Source: Janthinobacterium sp. PAMC25594
GTDB lineage: Bacteria > Pseudomonadota > Gammaproteobacteria > Burkholderiales > Burkholderiaceae_D
Assembly: GCF_019443505.1 (NCBI RefSeq)
Contig: NZ_CP080377.1
Location: 5,084,001 to 5,148,000, forward strand
Length of the DNA: 64,000 bases
Direction: 5' to 3'
In this document: positions 41,745 to 50,800 of the stretch, one piece after another
How positions within the stretch are numbered: position 1 is the first letter of the stretch
How the letters are laid out: every line of letters starts with the position of its first letter
Translations under genes and position numbers: made by a program
The notes under the pieces: generated by a model
Database searches by the model: none
Told to the model about the DNA's origin: nothing
The model's input: only the letters and a program-made list of their open reading frames with translations

Positions 41745-43135
41745 AGCGCCGCGTATGGCTGATGGCCGGCGTGCTGGCGCTGGCGGGCTGCGCCGCCAAC
41801 GCGCCACCGCAGCCCGTATCGGCCCTGCAACTGCCATCCGGCTGGCGCGCGCAGGCGGCCGGTGCGCCTGCGGCGACTGACGCCCATGTCGAGCAGCTGT
41901 GGTGGCAGGCCTTCGGCGATCCCGTTTTAAGTGATCTGGTGGGCGAGGCGCTGGCGCGCAATGGCGACTTGCGCGTGGCGCGTGCCCGCGTGCAGGAATA
42001 CCGCGCCCGCCTGGCGCAGGCCGATGCGAACCGCGCGCCGAACCTGGCCTTTGACGGTTCGCCCACGCGCACGCGCACCCTGGCGTCGAGCGGCAAGCCG
42101 TATGTGACGAATGTCTTCCAGGCCGAACTGCAGGCCAGCTATGAAATCGACGTGTGGGGCCGGCTGGGCAATCTGAGCGACGCGGCCGGCGAGAGTTATC
42201 GCGCCGAACAGGCCAGTCTCGATGCGGCGGCCCTGTCGATCGCCGCCAGCGTGGCGACCAGTTACCTGAATCTGCGGGGACTCGACGCGCAATTGGCGCT
42301 CACCCAATCGACCCTGCAGCTGCGCGAACAGTCGCGCGAGCTGGCGCGCAAGCAGTTCGAGGTGGGCTACAGCTCGCGCCTGGAATGGCTGCAGGCGCAA
42401 TCGGAATACCATGCGGCTGCCGAGCAGGTGCCGCAGCTGCAGCGGCAGATCTTTGAGCAGGAAAACGCGCTGGCGATCCTCGTCGGCGGCAATCCCGGCG
42501 CCATCGCGCGCGGCTTGCCGCTGGCCGAGCTGGCGGCGCCGGGCGTGCCGGCCGGCCTGCCGTCCGAACTGTTGCGCCGACGGCCCGACATCGCGCGCGC
42601 GGAACACAACCTGGCGGCCGCCAACGCCAGTCTGGCCGCCACGCGCGACCAGCTGCTGCCCTCGTTCAAGCTGACGGCGGCGGGCGGCGGGCAAGCCACA
42701 ACACTCACCGATTTCCTGCATGCGCCGACGGCCCTGTGGCGCTTGACGGCATTGGCGGCCGGCCCCCTGTTCGATGGCGGGCGGGTACAGGCGCAGACCG
42801 ATGCGGCCGGCGCGCAGCGCGACCAGCTGGCATACACGTATGAGAACGTGGTGCGCAACGCCTTCGCCGAAACGGAGAACAGCCTGGGCGCCATCTACCG
42901 GCTGCAGCAGCAAGCCGTGGAAAACGACGCGCGCCGCGCCACGGCGGCGGACACCCTGCGCATCGCGCACAACCGCTACCGCAATGGCTATGCCTCCTAC
43001 CTGGAAGAACTCGACGCCCAGCGCACCCTGTACAGCGCCGACGTGGGCTTGCTGCAGCTGAAGACGCGCATCCTCGTCGCTTCGGTCGACCTGTACCGGG
43101 CCATGGGCGGCGGCTGGTCGGCCAAGACGCAATAG
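41741..43135 (+). CDS. NodT-family outer membrane factor lipoprotein
   Basis: A 464-residue TolC-like outer membrane channel that completes the MFS pump. The signal MKRRVWLMAGVLALAGCAAN has a lipidated Cys17. Two outer membrane efflux domains follow (VEQLWWQAFGDPVLSDLVGEALARNGDLRVARARV ... LLRRRPDIARAEHNLAAANASLAATRDQLLP ... GPLFDGGRVQAQTDAAGAQRDQL), the standard NodT pattern. It overlaps the adaptor gene by 4 bp. Confidence 0.94.
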   Translation: MKRRVWLMAGVLALAGCAANAPPQPVSALQLPSGWRAQAAGAPAATDAHVEQLWWQAFGDPVLSDLVGEALARNGDLRVARARVQEYRARLAQADANRAPNLAFDGSPTRTRTLASSGKPYVTNVFQAELQASYEIDVWGRLGNLSDAAGESYRAEQASLDAAALSIAASVATSYLNLRGLDAQLALTQSTLQLREQSRELARKQFEVGYSSRLEWLQAQSEYHAAAEQVPQLQRQIFEQENALAILVGGNPGAIARGLPLAELAAPGVPAGLPSELLRRRPDIARAEHNLAAANASLAATRDQLLPSFKLTAAGGGQATTLTDFLHAPTALWRLTALAAGPLFDGGRVQAQTDAAGAQRDQLAYTYENVVRNAFAETENSLGAIYRLQQQAVENDARRATAADTLRIAHNRYRNGYASYLEELDAQRTLYSADVGLLQLKTRILVASVDLYRAMGGGWSAKTQ

Positions 43136-43230
43136 GCGCGTGTGCACGGCATCGCCAGTGTAATATTCTGACCGGGGAAAGCGGCGGCATGGTGCCAGCC
43201 GCTCCCATCACGAACCAACGAGGTCGCAGC

Positions 43231-43971
43231 ATGACGATTTTTGGCATAGGCATCCACATCCTGATCGCGGTATTTTTTGCGATTCACGTGGTGCGCAACG
43301 GGCAGCAGCTGTACTGGCTGCTCATTTTGTTCATGTTCCCGCTGCTGGGCAGCGTGGTGTATTTCTTCGCCATCTACCTGCCCAATTCGCGCCTGCCGCA
43401 AAGCGCGCGCAAGGTCGCTTCGGTGGCCGTGCAGGTGCTCGATCCGAACCGGGAATTGCGTGAGGCGAAGGCCGCCTTCGAGTACACGCCGACGGCGCAA
43501 AACCAGATGCGCCTGGCCAGCGCGCTGCTCGAAGCGGGCAATGCGCAGGAAGCGGCATCGACGTATGAGGCCTGCTTGCGGGGAGCGTTTTCATCGGACC
43601 TGGAAATTCGCCTGGGCGCGGCACGCGCCTACCTGGAGTGCGCGCGCGGCGCCGAGGCATTGACGCACCTGGAATTCATCCGCCGCACGGATATGCATTT
43701 TCGTCCCGAGATGGTGTCGCTGCTGACGGCCCGCGCGCTGGCGCAAAGCGGGCGCCAGGTGGAAGCGAAGGCGGAATTTGACGACGCGCTGACGCGCTAC
43801 AACAGCTTCGACTGCCGCGCCGAATGCGCGATCTGGGCGCTGCAGCAGGGCGACAAGGTGCTGTCGGAACGCCTGCTGCTCGATATCGACAGCGCCATGG
43901 CCCGCTGGAGCAGCCATACGCGGGCTATGTATGCGCCGCTGCTGGTGCGCCTGGAGGCGGCGCGCCGCTGA
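43231..43971 (+). CDS. Membrane protein with PLDc_N-like segment and TPR-like repeats
   Basis: A 246-residue protein. The N terminus has two membrane segments (MTIFGIGIHILIAVFFAIHVV and LYWLLILFMFPLLGSVVYFFAIYLP). The second matches the PLDc_N/YidC-like pattern 'WLLILF-P-LGS-VYFF'. The rest is soluble and helical, with TPR-like units (NQMRLASALLEAGNAQEAASTYEACL, LEIRLGAARAYLECARGAEALTHLEFI, MVSLLTARALAQSGRQVEAKAEFDDAL). It probably serves as a scaffold on the cytoplasmic face. The ATG at 43231 is preferred to an upstream frame. A terminator follows. Confidence 0.78.
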   Translation: MTIFGIGIHILIAVFFAIHVVRNGQQLYWLLILFMFPLLGSVVYFFAIYLPNSRLPQSARKVASVAVQVLDPNRELREAKAAFEYTPTAQNQMRLASALLEAGNAQEAASTYEACLRGAFSSDLEIRLGAARAYLECARGAEALTHLEFIRRTDMHFRPEMVSLLTARALAQSGRQVEAKAEFDDALTRYNSFDCRAECAIWALQQGDKVLSERLLLDIDSAMARWSSHTRAMYAPLLVRLEAARR

Positions 43972-43980
43972 TTTTTTGCC

Positions 43981-44012
43981 GGTGCCTGGCTCAGACGCCA
44001 GGCACCGTATTT
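43981..44012 (+). terminator. Intrinsic terminator after the PLDc_N/TPR-like gene
   Basis: GGTGCCTGGC (43981-43990) and GCCAGGCACC (43997-44006) pair perfectly around TCAGAC and are followed by GTATTTTT. It overlaps the last codons of the convergent lipoprotein gene (stop at 43991-43993). Confidence 0.8.
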
Positions 44013-44950
44013 TTGCCCTCGACCAGTTTGTATCCTTTTCCATCGAAGCCATAACGCGCATGGCCGTTCAGCGGCGTGGCGATGCGCGGCGGGTCTTGGT
44101 CCGGTTTGACCGTGACGCCCGGTTTGATCTTTTCGGACGCGCCCGTGAAATCGATCAGCAAGTCGTCGTAGGCGCCGCCATTGCGCGCCGTGGCGAAGCG
44201 CCACTTGCCGCTGACCAGCCAGCACTCGTCCGTTTCAGGCCCGCAGGCGCCCATGTTGTCCGAGTACAGGTCGATGGCGCCATCGAGTGAGGTGACCTTG
44301 CCGTCGCCGATTTCAAACAGGGCCAGTTGCGTGATGGTGTAACCCTGGCCCGTATAGCCATGGCGGATCGCCAGCCCAGGCTTGTTCGCGCCCAGCATGA
44401 CCCAGTGGACTTCACCGAGCTGTCCCGACGAGCCCAGGGCGGCGATGTTTTCCAGCCGTTTCACGACTTGCCACTGGCCTTCGTCCGGCTGGCCCTTGGG
44501 CGCCAGGAAAAAGACGTTCAACAGTCCCGGCGAGGCGTGCGCCGATTCGGCCGTGCCTTCCGTGTTGGCTGTTTCCGCATTCGCCACCAGGATGGCGCGG
44601 CCATCTGGCAAGAGCTTGTGGCTGATGGCGCTGACCACGTAGCTGAGGCTATCGACATGGTTGTCGGGGTCCGGCAGGTCGGCCAGCGCATCCTCGCTGT
44701 CGCTGCGGTATCCCTTGCCGAAGACGGCGCGCATCATGCCTGCTTCGCGTTCGCGCGCCTGCGGCGTGTTCATCTCGTCGGTCTTGGAGGCTGTGGCGGC
44801 AGGCGGCGGCACAATGTCGGCCGGCGCCGGTTCGACGGCTGCTGCCGGCGCGTCGGCGAGTTCAGCCGTCTTGGCGGGCGCGGTTTTTTCCGAGCAGGCG
44901 CCGAGCAGTGCGGAGACCATCAGCAGGACGAGCGGGGTGCGGTAATTCAT
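43991..44950 (-). CDS. Hypothetical lipoprotein
   Basis: A 319-residue secreted protein with a lipoprotein signal (MNYRTPLVLLMVSALLGACSE, Cys19). A Pro/Ala-rich linker of about 40 residues follows and then a globular domain (MMRAVFGKGYRSDSEDALADLPDPDNHVDSLSYVVSAISHKLL ... VHWVMLGANKPGLAIRHGYTGQGYTITQLALFEI). Two Cys in MGACGPETDECW may form a disulfide. I do not recognise a family. It lies downstream of an RND efflux operon on the same strand, with a hairpin between. Confidence 0.75.
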   Translation of the reverse strand: MNYRTPLVLLMVSALLGACSEKTAPAKTAELADAPAAAVEPAPADIVPPPAATASKTDEMNTPQAREREAGMMRAVFGKGYRSDSEDALADLPDPDNHVDSLSYVVSAISHKLLPDGRAILVANAETANTEGTAESAHASPGLLNVFFLAPKGQPDEGQWQVVKRLENIAALGSSGQLGEVHWVMLGANKPGLAIRHGYTGQGYTITQLALFEIGDGKVTSLDGAIDLYSDNMGACGPETDECWLVSGKWRFATARNGGAYDDLLIDFTGASEKIKPGVTVKPDQDPPRIATPLNGHARYGFDGKGYKLVEGKNTVPGV

Positions 44951-45004
44951 AGGCAGGGCAGATTGCGTTCATGGAGAATGGGCGCAGTATGCCAGATAGA
45001 TGGC

Positions 45005-45040
45005 AGCGAGGGAGCGCGGCCTGGCGGCCCGTCCCTCGCT
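45005..45040. other. Hairpin between the RND pump gene and the lipoprotein gene
   Basis: AGCGAGGGA (45005-45013) and TCCCTCGCT (45032-45040) pair perfectly over an 18-nt GC-rich loop. It lies 42 bp after the RND stop (minus strand) and 55 bp before the lipoprotein start. No T tract follows, so it is a weak terminator or attenuator candidate. Confidence 0.45.
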
Positions 45041-45081
45041 TCCTTGCCCGCAGGGGGCGATTTTTCAATCAACCGTGGCGC

Positions 45082-48000
45082 TTATTTTTCCAGCGCCACC
45101 CTGTCATCGCGCCGCAGCGGCGCCTGCTGGCGGCGCAGTTTCGCCATGCCGCGCTTGAGCAGGTGCTCGAGGTCGTCGATATAGGTGAATACGGCCGGCA
45201 CCACCAGCAGGCTCAATAAAGTCGAGGTGATCAGGCCGCCGATGACGGTGATCGCCATCGGCGAACGGAAGCTGGGGTCGGCGCCCCAGCCCAGCGCTAG
45301 CGGCATCATGCCGGCGCCCATGGCAATCGTCGTCATCAGGATGGGGCGGCTGCGCTTGTGGCAGGCGTCGACCAGCGCATCGAAGCGGTTCATGCCGGCC
45401 TGGCGCGCCAGGATCGCATAGTCGACCAGCAGGATCGAGTTCTTCGTGACGATCCCCATCAGCATGATCAGGCCGATCATCGACGGCATCGACAGGGCGC
45501 TGCCCGTGATCAGCAGCGCCACGAAGGCGCCGCCGATCGACAAGGGCAGCGCCGCCAGGATGGTCACCGGCTGCATGAAGTCCTTGAACAGCAATACCAG
45601 CACGCAGTAGATGCACAGCACGCCGATCAGCATGGCCAGGCCGAAGCTGGCAAACAGCGAAGCCATTTCCTGTGCGTCGCCCAGTTCGGCGATCTTCACG
45701 GACGGCGGCAAATTCTTCATCGACGGCAGCGCGCGCGCTTCTTCATTCAATTCGCCAAGGGTGCGCGAACCGAGTTCCACGTCGAGGGTCACGTTGCGGC
45801 TGCGGTTCAAACGGTCGATCTGCGCCGGGCCGCTTTCCATCGTCACGCTGGCCACGTTCGCCAGGCGCACGGGGCCATTCTTGCCGGGTACGCTGAGGCG
45901 CTCGATGGCGGCCAGGTCGGCGCGCACGCTGTTGGGCAGCTTGACGCGGATCGGCACTTGCCGTTCGGGCAGGTTCATTTTCGTCAGGTCCGTATCGTAG
46001 TCGCCGGCCGTGGCCACGCGCACCGTCTCGCCGATGGCCGCCGCCGTCACGCCCAGGTCTGCCGCCTTGGCAAAATCGGGACGCACGATGATTTCCGGGC
46101 GCACCAGCGAGGCGCTGGAATTGACGTTGCCGATGCCTTTCAGGCCGCGCAGCTCGCGCTCGACCTTTTGCGCCGCCGCCATCAACGCCACCGGGTCTTC
46201 CGAACGCAGCACCAGCTGCATCTTGACGCCCGTGTCGGGCGGGCCCACCGTGAAGCGGGCGCCGGGGATCGTATCGAGCTTGTGGCGCAGCTGCGTTTCC
46301 AGGCCCGCCATCGATTCCTTGCGTTCGGTGCGGTGCACGGTGGTCAGGGTCAGCACGGCGCGGCGCGCCTCTGCCGCCGCGCCGGGGGCGAAGGCATCGC
46401 CGCTGGAGCCGCCGCCTATCGAACTGAAGACGCCCTTGATGCCCGGCGTCTGCATGGCCGCGTCGCGCGCCATGGCTGCCACGGCCTGCGTTTCGGCCAG
46501 GGTGGAACCGGGCGGCAATTCCAGGTTGATCTGCGTCTGCGCGCGGTCGGCGGCCGGCACGAACCCCGTCGGCAGCAGCGGCACCAGCAGGATGGCGCCG
46601 ACAAAGAACAGGGCCGCGGCGATCGCCGTGACGCCGCGGTGGTTCAGGCACCAGCGCATCACGTGCAGGTAGCGCGTCATCAGCCAGCCATCCTGTTCTT
46701 CCTTGTGCGGCAGCGGTTTTAATATGTAGGCGGCCATCATCGGCGTGAGCAGGCGAGCCACCACCAGCGAGGCCAGCACGGCCAGCACGGCCGTCCAGCC
46801 GAACTGCTTGAAGAACAGGCCTGGAATGCCGCTCATGAAGGCCGTCGGCAGGAACACGGCCACCAGCGCGAAGGTGGTGGCGATCACCGCCATGCCGATT
46901 TCGTCGGCCGCTTCCATGGCCGCTTGCATGGGCGACTTGCCCATGCGCAGATGGCGCTCGATGTTTTCGATTTCCACGATGGCGTCGTCGACCAGCACGC
47001 CGACGACCAGCGCCAGCGACAGCAGGGTGACGGTATTGAGCGTGTAGCCGAACCAGTAGATGCCGAGGAAAGCCGGCATCACGGAAAGGGGCAGGGCGGC
47101 GGCTGCCACCAGGGTGGCGCGCCAGTCGCGCAGGAACCACCACACCACCAGTACGGCCAGCAGCGCGCCTTCGTACAGCAGCTCCATCGAGCCGACGAAG
47201 TTTTCCTCGACGGGGAAGGCATTGTCGATCGACTGCTGCAGCACCACGCTGGGATTTTCTTTCTGCAGATCGGCGATGGCCTCGCGTGCGCCCTTGGCGA
47301 CAGCCACTTCGCTGGCGCCCTTGGTGCGGAACACCTCGAAAGCGACCACGGTCTTGCCATCCTGCTCGGCCAGCGCGCGCGGTTCGGCAATGGTGTCGCG
47401 CACCGTGGCCACCTGGTCCAGACGCACATGGCGGCCGTCCGGCAGCGGCACTTCCACGCGCGACAGTTCATCGGCCGTCTTGACGGTGGCGATGGTGCGC
47501 ACCGATTGTTCGGCGCCGCTGATGTCGCCCCGGCCGCCAGGCGCTTCGCGCTGCACCAGACGCAGCTGGCGCGAGACGTCGAGGGCCGACACTTTCAATG
47601 CGGCCATGCGCGCCTCGTCGAGCTCCACCTGGATCTCGCGATAGACGCCGCCCACGCGGTTGACGGCGCCCACGCCGGGTACTGTCAAGAGGCGCTTGGC
47701 CACCGTGTTGTCGACGAACCAGGACAGGTCGGGCGCGTCGAGCGGATTATCGACACCGGGTTTCGCCGTGGCGATAAAGGTCAGCACCACGCGCCCGGCG
47801 GTGGACGCCTTGGTGACGGTGGGGTCGCGCAACTCGGCCGGCATGTCCGCTTTCACTCGGGCGACGGCATCGCGCACATCGTTGACGGCTTCGGCGATCT
47901 GCTTTTCCAGGATGAATTCGACGGTCACCGTGACGACGCCATCGAGCACCTTGGTGTAGATGTTTTTCACGCCTTGCAGGGTGGCGACGGAGTCTTCGAT

Positions 48001-48198
48001 CTTGCGCGCCACTTCCGTTTCCAGCTGGGCCGGCGCGGCGCCGGGCAACACCGCGCTGACGGTGACGATGGGCAGTTCGATGTCAGGGAAATCCTGCACC
48101 GGATTGGCCTTGTAGGCCAGCAGGCCGGCCAGGGTCAGCAGCGCGAACAGCATGATGGCCGGGATCGGATTCTTGATCGAGAGGGAGGAAAAGTTCAT
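45082..48198 (-). CDS. RND efflux pump permease (HAE1-like)
   Basis: A 1038-residue inner membrane proton-driven pump of the AcrB/MdtB class. It begins MNFSSLSIKNPIPAIMLFALLTLAGLLAYKANPVQDFPDIELPIVTV and has 12 membrane segments and two periplasmic loops. The proton relay Asp pair is in the TM4 segment VVGVLVDDAIVEIENIERHLRMG. It lies in the order TetR-NodT-HlyD-RND, reading leftward, with 9 bp between the adaptor stop and this start, so all parts of the pump are co-expressed. Substrate specificity cannot be read; the sequence is closer to HAE1 multidrug pumps than to metal pumps. Confidence 0.95.
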   Translation of the reverse strand: MNFSSLSIKNPIPAIMLFALLTLAGLLAYKANPVQDFPDIELPIVTVSAVLPGAAPAQLETEVARKIEDSVATLQGVKNIYTKVLDGVVTVTVEFILEKQIAEAVNDVRDAVARVKADMPAELRDPTVTKASTAGRVVLTFIATAKPGVDNPLDAPDLSWFVDNTVAKRLLTVPGVGAVNRVGGVYREIQVELDEARMAALKVSALDVSRQLRLVQREAPGGRGDISGAEQSVRTIATVKTADELSRVEVPLPDGRHVRLDQVATVRDTIAEPRALAEQDGKTVVAFEVFRTKGASEVAVAKGAREAIADLQKENPSVVLQQSIDNAFPVEENFVGSMELLYEGALLAVLVVWWFLRDWRATLVAAAALPLSVMPAFLGIYWFGYTLNTVTLLSLALVVGVLVDDAIVEIENIERHLRMGKSPMQAAMEAADEIGMAVIATTFALVAVFLPTAFMSGIPGLFFKQFGWTAVLAVLASLVVARLLTPMMAAYILKPLPHKEEQDGWLMTRYLHVMRWCLNHRGVTAIAAALFFVGAILLVPLLPTGFVPAADRAQTQINLELPPGSTLAETQAVAAMARDAAMQTPGIKGVFSSIGGGSSGDAFAPGAAAEARRAVLTLTTVHRTERKESMAGLETQLRHKLDTIPGARFTVGPPDTGVKMQLVLRSEDPVALMAAAQKVERELRGLKGIGNVNSSASLVRPEIIVRPDFAKAADLGVTAAAIGETVRVATAGDYDTDLTKMNLPERQVPIRVKLPNSVRADLAAIERLSVPGKNGPVRLANVASVTMESGPAQIDRLNRSRNVTLDVELGSRTLGELNEEARALPSMKNLPPSVKIAELGDAQEMASLFASFGLAMLIGVLCIYCVLVLLFKDFMQPVTILAALPLSIGGAFVALLITGSALSMPSMIGLIMLMGIVTKNSILLVDYAILARQAGMNRFDALVDACHKRSRPILMTTIAMGAGMMPLALGWGADPSFRSPMAITVIGGLITSTLLSLLVVPAVFTYIDDLEHLLKRGMAKLRRQQAPLRRDDRVALEK

Positions 48199-48207
48199 GG
48201 CCTCTCC

Positions 48208-49371
48208 TTACTTTTTCGCTGCCGGTGCTGCCACCGGCGTCTGAACCGGGTTTTTCACATTACGGACCAAATCTCCGTCATTGAGGAAGCCGGCGCCGCT
48301 GACGACAATCGTCGTGTCGGCCGTGATGCCGCCTACAATCTCGATGCGGTCGCTCAGGCGCCGTCCGGCCTGCACCTTGATCTGGCTGACCCGCTGGTCG
48401 GCATTGAGGCGGAAGACATAACTGAAGCCATCGCGCACGGCAATCGCCTGTTGCGGCACCGTCAGCGCGCCCGAGGTACCGAGTTCAAATTCGCCGCTGG
48501 CGTACATGCCGGCCTTGAACGGCGCATTGTTGCCGCTGCTGGCCGGCAGGTCCACGTATACGAGGGCGGAACGCGTCTGCGGATCGACGGTGGGGGCGAT
48601 CATGCGCACCTTGCCCGTCAACACGCTGCCATTGGCCGCCTTCACTTGCGCCAGCGTGCCCGGTTTCAGGTTCAGCAGCTCGGTGGCCGTCACTTCGGCG
48701 CGCCATTCGAGGCGGCCCTGGCGGATCATGCGGAACAGTTCCGTGCCGGCGCCCACCACCGACCCCACGGTGGCCGAGCGCGAGGAGATGATGCCGCTGT
48801 CGGGCGCCACCACCTGCGTGTATTTCAGGCGCAGCTGCTGCGACGCCAGCTGCGCCTTGGCCGAGGCAATGCGCGCGTTGGCTGTCTGTTCGGCCGTCAG
48901 GTACTGGCTGATCTGCTGCGCGCTGATGGCGCCCGTGCTTTGCAGCGAGCGGGCGCGCTGGGCGTTGGCGGCCGCTTCCGCCGCATTCGCTTCCGCTTCG
49001 AGTACCGCCGCTTTCGCCTGCGCCACGTCGGCGTTGACCGTGTCGTTCGAGAAGACGGCCAGCACCTGGCCGGCGCGCACCACGTCGCCGACATTCACGC
49101 GTACGTCGGTGAGGCGCAAGCCGTTCGATTCGCTACCGATGACGGCTTCCTGCCAGGCGGCCACGTTGCCGTTGGCCTTCAGTTTGATGGGCAGGCTGGC
49201 CGTTTGCGGCTTGGCCGTGGTGACGGTGAGCGCAGGCTTTGGTGCCGCGCTTTTATCCTTGGCGTCGTCGGCCGCCGTGGAGGAAGGAGAGTACAGGGCC
49301 ACGCCGGCGCCCAGCATCACGCAAAGGGCGGCCAGCGCGAGCGCCATCGGTTTCAAGGTCATTTTTTTCAT
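48208..49371 (-). CDS. RND efflux periplasmic adaptor subunit
   Basis: A 387-residue HlyD-type membrane fusion protein of the RND pump. The start MKKMTLKPMALALAALCVMLGAGVALYS gives a signal anchor. The lipoyl half NGNVAAWQEAVIGSESNGLRLTDVRVNVGDVVRAGQVL is followed by a helical hairpin (ADVAQAKAAVLEAEANAAEAAANAQRARSL), the second lipoyl half (TQVVAPDSGIISSRSATVGSVV) and beta-barrel domains. The ATG at 49371 is 13 bp after the NodT stop. An earlier in-frame ATG (49395) lies inside the NodT gene end and is less likely. Confidence 0.93.
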   Translation of the reverse strand: MKKMTLKPMALALAALCVMLGAGVALYSPSSTAADDAKDKSAAPKPALTVTTAKPQTASLPIKLKANGNVAAWQEAVIGSESNGLRLTDVRVNVGDVVRAGQVLAVFSNDTVNADVAQAKAAVLEAEANAAEAAANAQRARSLQSTGAISAQQISQYLTAEQTANARIASAKAQLASQQLRLKYTQVVAPDSGIISSRSATVGSVVGAGTELFRMIRQGRLEWRAEVTATELLNLKPGTLAQVKAANGSVLTGKVRMIAPTVDPQTRSALVYVDLPASSGNNAPFKAGMYASGEFELGTSGALTVPQQAIAVRDGFSYVFRLNADQRVSQIKVQAGRRLSDRIEIVGGITADTTIVVSGAGFLNDGDLVRNVKNPVQTPVAAPAAKK

Positions 49372-49384
49372 GTTGTCGTATCCG

Positions 49385-50800
49385 TCAGGGGGCATTGTTG
49401 GCGATGGCGTTGCTGCTGTTCCAGCCGCCGCCGGCGGCGCGGTACAGCGCCACCCAGGCGGCGCTGCGTTCGCGCTCCAGGTTGACCACCGTGTTTTCGG
49501 CGGCCAGGCGCGTGCGGCGCGCGTCTTCCAGTTCGATCAGGCTGGCCAGGCCATTCTTGTAGCGGTCTTCGGTGGCGACGAACGACACGCGGTAGCCTTC
49601 CAGGGCCGTTGTCGCGTGGCCGCTGCGCTCGTCCGTGCTGGCCAGGTTGACCAGCGCCTCTTCCACTTCGCGCACGGCCTGGCGCACGCCGGCGCGGTAC
49701 TTCACCACCGCTTCGTCGTAGCGCGCCGTGGCTGCATCGACCTGGGCGCGGCGGGTGCCGCCGTCGAAGATGGGCAGGCTGACGGCCAGCGGACCGATGC
49801 TCCAGGTGCTGGCCGTGATGCTGGTCCCGCCAGCGCGGATATTGCCCTTGCCGATGGAGCCGGCCAGGCTCAGACGGGGATAGCGCTGCGCCTGCGCGCC
49901 GCGCACTTCAAAGCTGGCGGCCGCCACTTCGCGCTCGGCGCTGTAGATGTCGGGACGCTGGCCCAGGGTTTGCGCCGGCAGTTGCGCAATCGCCACGGGC
50001 GAGGGCGCAACAAAGGGGCTGGCCGCCAGCTTCTGGCGCAGCGTCTCTTCCGGCACGGCCGACAGGGCCACCAGCGCCTTGACATTCACATCGCAGGCGG
50101 CGCGCTGTTCGATGGCGCGGCTGGCGCCTTCGGCGGCGCTGGCGCGGGCCAGGGCGGCGTTGGCGGGCGGCTGGAAGCCGGCGCCGGCGCTCAGTTCCGT
50201 CAGGCGCGCCGAGTCGCGACGCGAGACGGCATCCTGTTCGGCCACGGCCTGCAGTTGCTGGCAGGTGCGCAAGGCGTAGTACTGGTTCGCCACTTCGGCG
50301 GCGACCGACACGCGGGCCTCATGCCAGAGCGCGCGGGCGCTGTCGTAGCGCTCCTGCGCCGCATCGCGCGTGGCGCGGTTGGCGCCAAACACATCGATTT
50401 CCCACGACGCCTGCAAGGCGGCCTGCGAGGTGGTGCCGCCGGGCTGGGCCGATTGCTGGCTGGTGCGCACCACGCTGCCGGTCGCATCGAGCTTGGGCGC
50501 CAGCGCGGCGCCGCTGGCGATGCTGTCCGCGCGCGCCTGCACGATGCGCGTGCCGGCGGCGGCGATGGTGGGGCTGACCTGCTGCGCATCGATGATCAAT
50601 TCCACCAGCAGGCTGTCGCCCTGGCCCTGCCACCAGCTGGCCAGGTCCGTCAGCTTGCCGTTATGCGGCAGCGGCGCCTGCCATTGCGCGGGCGCGCTGG
50701 CGGCCACCGCCGCGGGCGGGCCCTGCAGGGCACAGCCGCCCAGCGCCAGCACGATGCTGGCGGCGAGGGCGCGTTGAACGGTGCATCGAATAGTCGTCAT
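49385..50800 (-). CDS. NodT-family outer membrane factor of the RND pump
   Basis: A 471-residue outer membrane channel lipoprotein. The signal MTTIRCTVQRALAASIVLALGGC has the lipidated Cys23. The outer membrane efflux repeats are visible (SWWQGQGDSLLVELIIDAQQVSPTIAAAGTRIVQARAD ... LGQRPDIYSAEREVAAASFEVRGAQAQRYPRLSLAG ... LPIFDGGTRRAQVDAATARYDEAVVKY). It overlaps the upstream TetR-type gene by 4 bp. It is more divergent from the NodT of the MFS operon than a recent duplicate would be. Confidence 0.93.
   Translation of the reverse strand: MTTIRCTVQRALAASIVLALGGCALQGPPAAVAASAPAQWQAPLPHNGKLTDLASWWQGQGDSLLVELIIDAQQVSPTIAAAGTRIVQARADSIASGAALAPKLDATGSVVRTSQQSAQPGGTTSQAALQASWEIDVFGANRATRDAAQERYDSARALWHEARVSVAAEVANQYYALRTCQQLQAVAEQDAVSRRDSARLTELSAGAGFQPPANAALARASAAEGASRAIEQRAACDVNVKALVALSAVPEETLRQKLAASPFVAPSPVAIAQLPAQTLGQRPDIYSAEREVAAASFEVRGAQAQRYPRLSLAGSIGKGNIRAGGTSITASTWSIGPLAVSLPIFDGGTRRAQVDAATARYDEAVVKYRAGVRQAVREVEEALVNLASTDERSGHATTALEGYRVSFVATEDRYKNGLASLIELEDARRTRLAAENTVVNLERERSAAWVALYRAAGGGWNSSNAIANNAP

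Noticed and set aside
40572..43135. The NodT gene here as a recent copy of the NodT gene at 49385-50800
   Set aside because: They share only family motifs; the sequences are otherwise quite different.
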